NCBI RefSeq assembly: GCF_007993045.1
Contig: NZ_VOOR01000041.1
Location: 1 to 48,243, forward strand
Source of the DNA: Phaeodactylibacter luteus
GTDB taxonomy: Bacteria; Bacteroidota; Bacteroidia; Chitinophagales; Saprospiraceae
DNA length: 48,243 nt
Reading direction: 5' to 3'
The first letter of the stretch is position 1; each line of letters opens with the position of its first letter. The notes below the pieces were generated by a model, which worked only from the letters and a program-made list of their open reading frames with translations, was not told where the DNA came from and did not search any database. Below, piece by piece: positions 44,375 to 48,243 of the stretch. The position numbers and the translations under genes were made by a program.

Positions 44375-44421
44375 AGCAAACCGCAAGGCCCGTGCCCTGC
44401 GGTTTGCTACTATTTGACTTT
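44375..44421 (+). terminator. Terminator-like hairpin after the receptor gene
   Basis: AGCAAACCGCA (44375-44385) pairs with TGCGGTTTGCT (44398-44408), an 11-bp perfect stem with a 12-nt loop, followed by ACTATTTGACTTTTT. The T run is displaced by about 8 nt, so strength is uncertain. 19 bp after the receptor stop. Confidence 0.65.
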
Positions 44422-45115
44422 TTAAATGATTCTGCCCTTCAAATACCTTGCGAGCCAATAAATTTAAAGATTTAACATATTTCCCTATTGCACGATAAAT
44501 GGAAATCAGCGTTATTTGAGCTGTGAAAAAGATGTGGTTCTGTCTTTTGTAAATACAGAGCCTGATTACAACCTACAATAGCAAACAGCGCCGGTAAGGA
44601 TTGAAGCCGGTCCGCTGCATTCGGCAACAAACAGATAGGAATAGTTGATACCCCGCACCGGGCAATCCCCGGCCGGGAGGAAAGCTGCCTGCCCTTCAAT
44701 GATAGCTTCTCCTCTAGGTATGTCTATAAGCGCGCCAAGTTAACCCATCCTTCACCAATAGGTACGCTGCCTTAGCGCAGCGACTGTTTACTACATCCCT
44801 TATTTCGGATAGGCACTAGCGGTCTGTCGTGGCTAATCTATGGGTTGCCTAAGGCGGCTCTTGAAACAGCCCTTCCCGATCCGCTTGACGCACTCAGACA
44901 GGGACGGAGGGCTTCAAGGCCCACTCCCGCTCAACCTGTGCATTGATACCCTACGGGCCACGCTCAGTACATCTGTCTTTTGACGGTGCTCATCCCTTTG
45001 GCAAGGCTGTCGGGGAATGCTATGCTGTGCTGACAATGAGTATTGTGTCAGAAGAGGGGGTGTGTAGCGGAAAGCAAATGGTATTAATCCCAAATTTTTA
45101 TAACAAACTTGATCC
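44422..45115. other. Intergenic region before the second giant protein
   Basis: About 690 bp. I find no gene in it. The part 44814-44950 is a fragment related to hairpin element A (separate entry). CGCTGC...GCAGCG near 44765 can form a small stem. No consensus promoter for the gene at 45116 was found; the last 50 bp are A/T-rich. Confidence 0.5.
44814..44950. repeat. Hairpin element fragment D (related to copy A)
   Basis: CACTAGCGGTCTGTC at 44814 and TAATCTATGGGTTG at 44834-44847 match the left arm of element A, which has CACTAGTGGTCTGTC and TAATTTATGGGTTG. GGCTCTTGAAACAGCCC (about 44856) pairs with GGGCTTCAAGGCC (44909-44921), and GGGTTG with CAACC. The right CTAG end and the AACGAAGAG motif are missing, so this is a decayed or partial copy. 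Confidence 0.5.
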
Positions 45116-48100
45116 ATGAACATCTTTACCATCCCGGGAGGGTACCTCCCAATCGCTCGTGGCCTATTGGCCTGCTGCTTTTTCGCCTTTGTACTTTCCC
45201 CTGCGGCAGCTCAGGGTCAGCCCTGCCCTCAACCTACGCCCGTGACGGTTACCTACGCTTGCGACGGCGCTGTGGTTTTGGACTGGCCAGCCCCTGCACC
45301 GGGCAGTACGGTCCAGAGTTATACAGTAGATATTGAACAAGGCGGGCAGCCTGTTGTCGACTTTGTCAACATGCAGGAGTCTGCGCTCAATGTTTCCCCG
45401 GGCACTTTGCAGCCGGGCACAGATTATAGCTACGCAGTCACTGCCAATTGCGGAGCTTCAAGTGTGGCTTCTGCTGTGGGCATGATTTCAGGAGCTCAAA
45501 TACAGAGCCGTCTTCCAGAGATTGTGATTTCTGCGGTCAATGACCCGCTTTGCCCCAATGATGACAACAGCGGGTCTTTCGCAGTTACTGTGCTCGACGA
45601 TTGTGGGGCAACGTACGACATCATTGCAGCAGGAGAAACCTTTTTGGGTGTGCCAGCCGGTACTGCCATAGTAGCCGGCAATTTGTCTGCATCGCCTCAA
45701 GGCACAGCGTACAACGTAAGCCTGAGCCTAGCAGCCAATGGGGGATGTACTTTTGCGCCAGCCTGCATTGCTACACTGAGCGAGACGGTACAGCTTGTGC
45801 CTACTGATGCCCTCCCGCCCGCTTTTTCCATTCTCGGGCCTGGCGGTGCGGCTATTGATGGCCAAGGCCAAACTTTCAGCTACAGCCTTCCGGAAGGGGA
45901 GTGCGGGGTGCAGCTAGTGTGGTCGGTCTTTCCCGAAGACAACTGCAGCACACCTGGCAGTATCAGCTTTGGGGCCACTATTGGCAACCCTTTCCCGCAG
46001 GCCGACCCTTCCGTAGTGGCTTCTCAGACCGCAGCCAATACGGCTTACAGCCTAGAAATTTTCGCTGCGGTAGGGGCCAATACACTGACCCTCACCGCTA
46101 CAGACGAGCAGGGCAATCAGCGCACCTCTGTTTATACTATTGAAGTCGACGACACTTTGGCCCCTGTATTTTCAGGCCCCGGCGAGGTGGCAGTCCAGAT
46201 CCCCGCTTGCCAGTCTGAAGGTGTACCAGTTTACTATACGGTGGCAGCTACAGACAATTGCGACCTAGATGTGTCGGTTTCCCTGCTTTCTGGCCCCGCT
46301 TCCGGAGACGTGCTACTGCCCGGCAATTATATGGCTTCCTTCGAAGCCATAGACGATGCGGGCAACAGCAGCATATATAACTTGCCTATTAGCGTAGGGC
46401 AGGTTTCCAGCCCTGCGCCTGTAGTGGATGTGTCCGGCAATTATACTGCTCACCTGACGGCTTGCAATGTGGAAGCTGCTGTTTTCTTCTCTGGCAACGT
46501 ATACGATTGTACCCTCAGCGAGGGGGATGATGTGTCTGGACAGATCGTCCTGACTGGCGCGCCGCTATCCATTTCCCATATACAGGTTTTCAACGGCTTT
46601 GCCTATTTCGAAGCAGAGGGGCAATTGCTTCCAGGGGAGTATCTCATCACCACTGAATATGCAGGAACCACTGTGGCATCTACGCTTATCGTAGAGCAGG
46701 CTGTCAACCAGCCTGCAGTATTTCAGGCCCCTGGCCAGTTGAACGTACTGCAGCCCCTTTGCGCCAGCAGTGCTTCGGCCAGCTTCAACCTGAGGCTGAC
46801 CGACGACTGTGATGTAGACTTTTCTGCTGCTGCCTTTACATTAAATGGCAGCCCTGTGGATCCGTCCCCTTTTTCCGACCCCGGTGCGGGCTTGTTCACC
46901 TTCCAGCTGCAGGAGCTGTTGGCTGGCACACACCTGTTTGAGGCCCGCTATACCGACGGAGGCGGGCTGCTGGCCCAGCAAGCCTTGAACATACAGGTTT
47001 CCGCACAGGCCGACTTGATGCCACCGGTCATCGTTTATCCGGCTCAGGACATTCAGGTAGCACTCGACCCCTGTGGGCCTTCGGTAGGCGAGGTGACTTT
47101 TCAAGTCACAGCAATAGACAACTGCTCGGGCGTGCTTGTGCCCAATGTGGCCATCTCTGGCAGTGCCGCTTATACCGTTTCCGGAAACAACTATACAGTA
47201 GCAGGCGCAGTAAATGCAGGCCCCCACCTCGTCACCATTGCCGCTACAGACGCGGCTGGGAATACGGCTACGGAAACCTTCCGCATCAGCTTTACGCAAA
47301 GTGCAGCCCCAGAGGCCAATCTAGCATGCAACGATGAGATCAATGTGACCCTTAGCTCAGCTTGCCAACGGGTGATTACAGCCGATATGGTATTGGAGGG
47401 CAGCTTTGGCTGCCTCGAGAACAGCGACTTTACCGTCCTGATCGTCAATGATGACAACCCATCGAACGGTAATATCCTAGATGGTGATGGCCAATTCATT
47501 TTTGATGTATCGCTCAATGGGGCGCCAATACCTGGCTTTGAAGGTTGTTGGGGCTATATCAGGGGAGAGGACAAAACGGCACCTGTACTGACTTGCCCCC
47601 CAGACAACCCTGTAGACCTGCTGGCCAATGCCTTCGATATTATTTACGGCGGCAATGCAGGAAGTGCCGCACAGCAGACCGCTTTCATTCAGGGCACTTA
47701 CCCTACTTTAGGGGCTCCGGCAGCAGTAGACAATTGTGGTGGCCAGGTGGCTATTTCCGCAACGGACGTTTACACGGAAGCCAGCTGCGGCAATATTGTC
47801 ATCACCCGTACTTTCCGGGCGGTAGATGAGGAGGGCAATGCCGCTCAGTGCCAGCAGCAGATCACTTTGCGCCGGCCACAACTTGAGGAAGTGGTGTTCC
47901 CTGCCCAAGTGGTAGAAATTGAATGCAGTACGCCTTTTTCGGCCCTGAGCAACGGGCTGCCTGCGCCTCAGGTGACCGGAATCCCTGTAGTGCCTTCTGT
48001 TTATGGCGATTACCAGGTAGCGCCTTCCCTTGGCAACTTGGCTGCAGTATATGAAGACACCCCACGGATCGATATTTGCGAAGGCACTTTCAAGTTCAGC

Positions 48101-48243
48101 CGCAGATGGACGGTCTACGATTGGTGCCTGCCTGGCAGCAGCGAAGCGTTTACCCAGCTGGTGAAAGTAGGCGACTTCACAGCCCCTGCCGTTACTTGCC
48201 CACAAAACAGCCCGCTCACCTATTCTACCAGCCCATTTGCTTG
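45116..48243 (+). CDS. Giant secreted protein with FnIII and HYR/Ig-like domains, partial (C-terminus beyond right edge)
   Basis: An open frame of 1042 codons to the window edge. Signal peptide (MNIFTIPGGYLPIARGLLAC, hydrophobic to PAAAQG). A fibronectin type III-like domain at about 38-115 (PVTVTYACDGAVVLDWPAP, LQPGTDYSYAVTANC), then serial Ig/HYR-like modules marked by TxAP-V/L-x-C/P openings (DTLAPVFSGPG about 346, PPVIVYPAQ about 635, KTAPVLTCPP about 818, FTAPAVTCPQ about 1020), AxDNC cores and TDEQGN, TDAAGN and DEEGNAAQC ends. Typical of surface-exposed adhesins or matrix proteins of Saprospira-like bacteria. A C-terminal sorting domain is expected outside the window (inference). Different repeat type from the giant protein at the left edge. 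Confidence 0.87.
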   Translation, partial: MNIFTIPGGYLPIARGLLACCFFAFVLSPAAAQGQPCPQPTPVTVTYACDGAVVLDWPAPAPGSTVQSYTVDIEQGGQPVVDFVNMQESALNVSPGTLQPGTDYSYAVTANCGASSVASAVGMISGAQIQSRLPEIVISAVNDPLCPNDDNSGSFAVTVLDDCGATYDIIAAGETFLGVPAGTAIVAGNLSASPQGTAYNVSLSLAANGGCTFAPACIATLSETVQLVPTDALPPAFSILGPGGAAIDGQGQTFSYSLPEGECGVQLVWSVFPEDNCSTPGSISFGATIGNPFPQADPSVVASQTAANTAYSLEIFAAVGANTLTLTATDEQGNQRTSVYTIEVDDTLAPVFSGPGEVAVQIPACQSEGVPVYYTVAATDNCDLDVSVSLLSGPASGDVLLPGNYMASFEAIDDAGNSSIYNLPISVGQVSSPAPVVDVSGNYTAHLTACNVEAAVFFSGNVYDCTLSEGDDVSGQIVLTGAPLSISHIQVFNGFAYFEAEGQLLPGEYLITTEYAGTTVASTLIVEQAVNQPAVFQAPGQLNVLQPLCASSASASFNLRLTDDCDVDFSAAAFTLNGSPVDPSPFSDPGAGLFTFQLQELLAGTHLFEARYTDGGGLLAQQALNIQVSAQADLMPPVIVYPAQDIQVALDPCGPSVGEVTFQVTAIDNCSGVLVPNVAISGSAAYTVSGNNYTVAGAVNAGPHLVTIAATDAAGNTATETFRISFTQSAAPEANLACNDEINVTLSSACQRVITADMVLEGSFGCLENSDFTVLIVNDDNPSNGNILDGDGQFIFDVSLNGAPIPGFEGCWGYIRGEDKTAPVLTCPPDNPVDLLANAFDIIYGGNAGSAAQQTAFIQGTYPTLGAPAAVDNCGGQVAISATDVYTEASCGNIVITRTFRAVDEEGNAAQCQQQITLRRPQLEEVVFPAQVVEIECSTPFSALSNGLPAPQVTGIPVVPSVYGDYQVAPSLGNLAAVYEDTPRIDICEGTFKFSRRWTVYDWCLPGSSEAFTQLVKVGDFTAPAVTCPQNSPLTYSTSPFA

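Overview
The window comes from a chromosome of the phylum Bacteroidota, most likely a Saprospira/Lewinella-type bacterium (inference). The signs are: promoters of the Bacteroidota form TTTG-19-TAnnTTTG before rpsL and rplO; A-rich leaders instead of Shine-Dalgarno sequences; the gene order secY-map-infA-rpmJ-rpsM-rpsK-rpsD-rpoA-rplQ; a Cys-poor (zinc-free type) L36; DUF3078 and DUF6660 proteins; and very large secreted Cys/Asp-rich repeat proteins at both window edges.

Layout. 1-3847 (minus): 5' part of a giant secreted repeat protein with 12 units of about 95 residues, running off the left edge. 4477-8212 (plus): a trehalose synthase-maltokinase fusion overlapping a DUF1801 gene. 8391-9152 (minus): acyl-ACP thioesterase. 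9760-29725 (plus): the translation and transcription block rpsL-rpsG-fusA, S10, spc and alpha clusters, with secY, map and infA inside, a consensus promoter before rpsL, a second before rplO, a -7 box before infA, and hairpins or terminators around rpoA and after rplQ. 30259-37480: DUF3078 protein (minus), M23 peptidase (plus), then minus-strand ettA, a triple glycogen-binding-domain protein, a two-lobed aspartyl protease and a TspO-like membrane protein. 37616-39142 (plus): isocitrate dehydrogenase. 39226-41152 (minus): small membrane protein, dapF, esterase. 41298-44356 (plus): DUF6660 protein plus a TonB-dependent receptor with a heavy-metal-binding domain, probably a metal uptake pair. 45116-48243 (plus): a second giant secreted protein, running off the right edge.

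The long spacers hold two families of dispersed elements. One is a GC-rich repeat of about 180 bp (four copies) with inverted ends, one copy flanked by an exact 8-bp direct repeat. The other is a family of 159-171 bp hairpin elements (three good copies, one fragment) with CTAG near both ends, arms that differ between copies but stay complementary within each copy, and conserved loop motifs near ATCAAGGCG and AACGAAGAG. One hairpin element sits inside a GC-rich copy, evidence of past mobility. No transposase, CRISPR, tRNA or rRNA gene was seen.

The most striking protein-level observation is that the trehalose synthase half of the fusion carries Thr206 where the GH13 catalytic nucleophile Asp is expected, while the other catalytic residues and the maltokinase motifs are intact.
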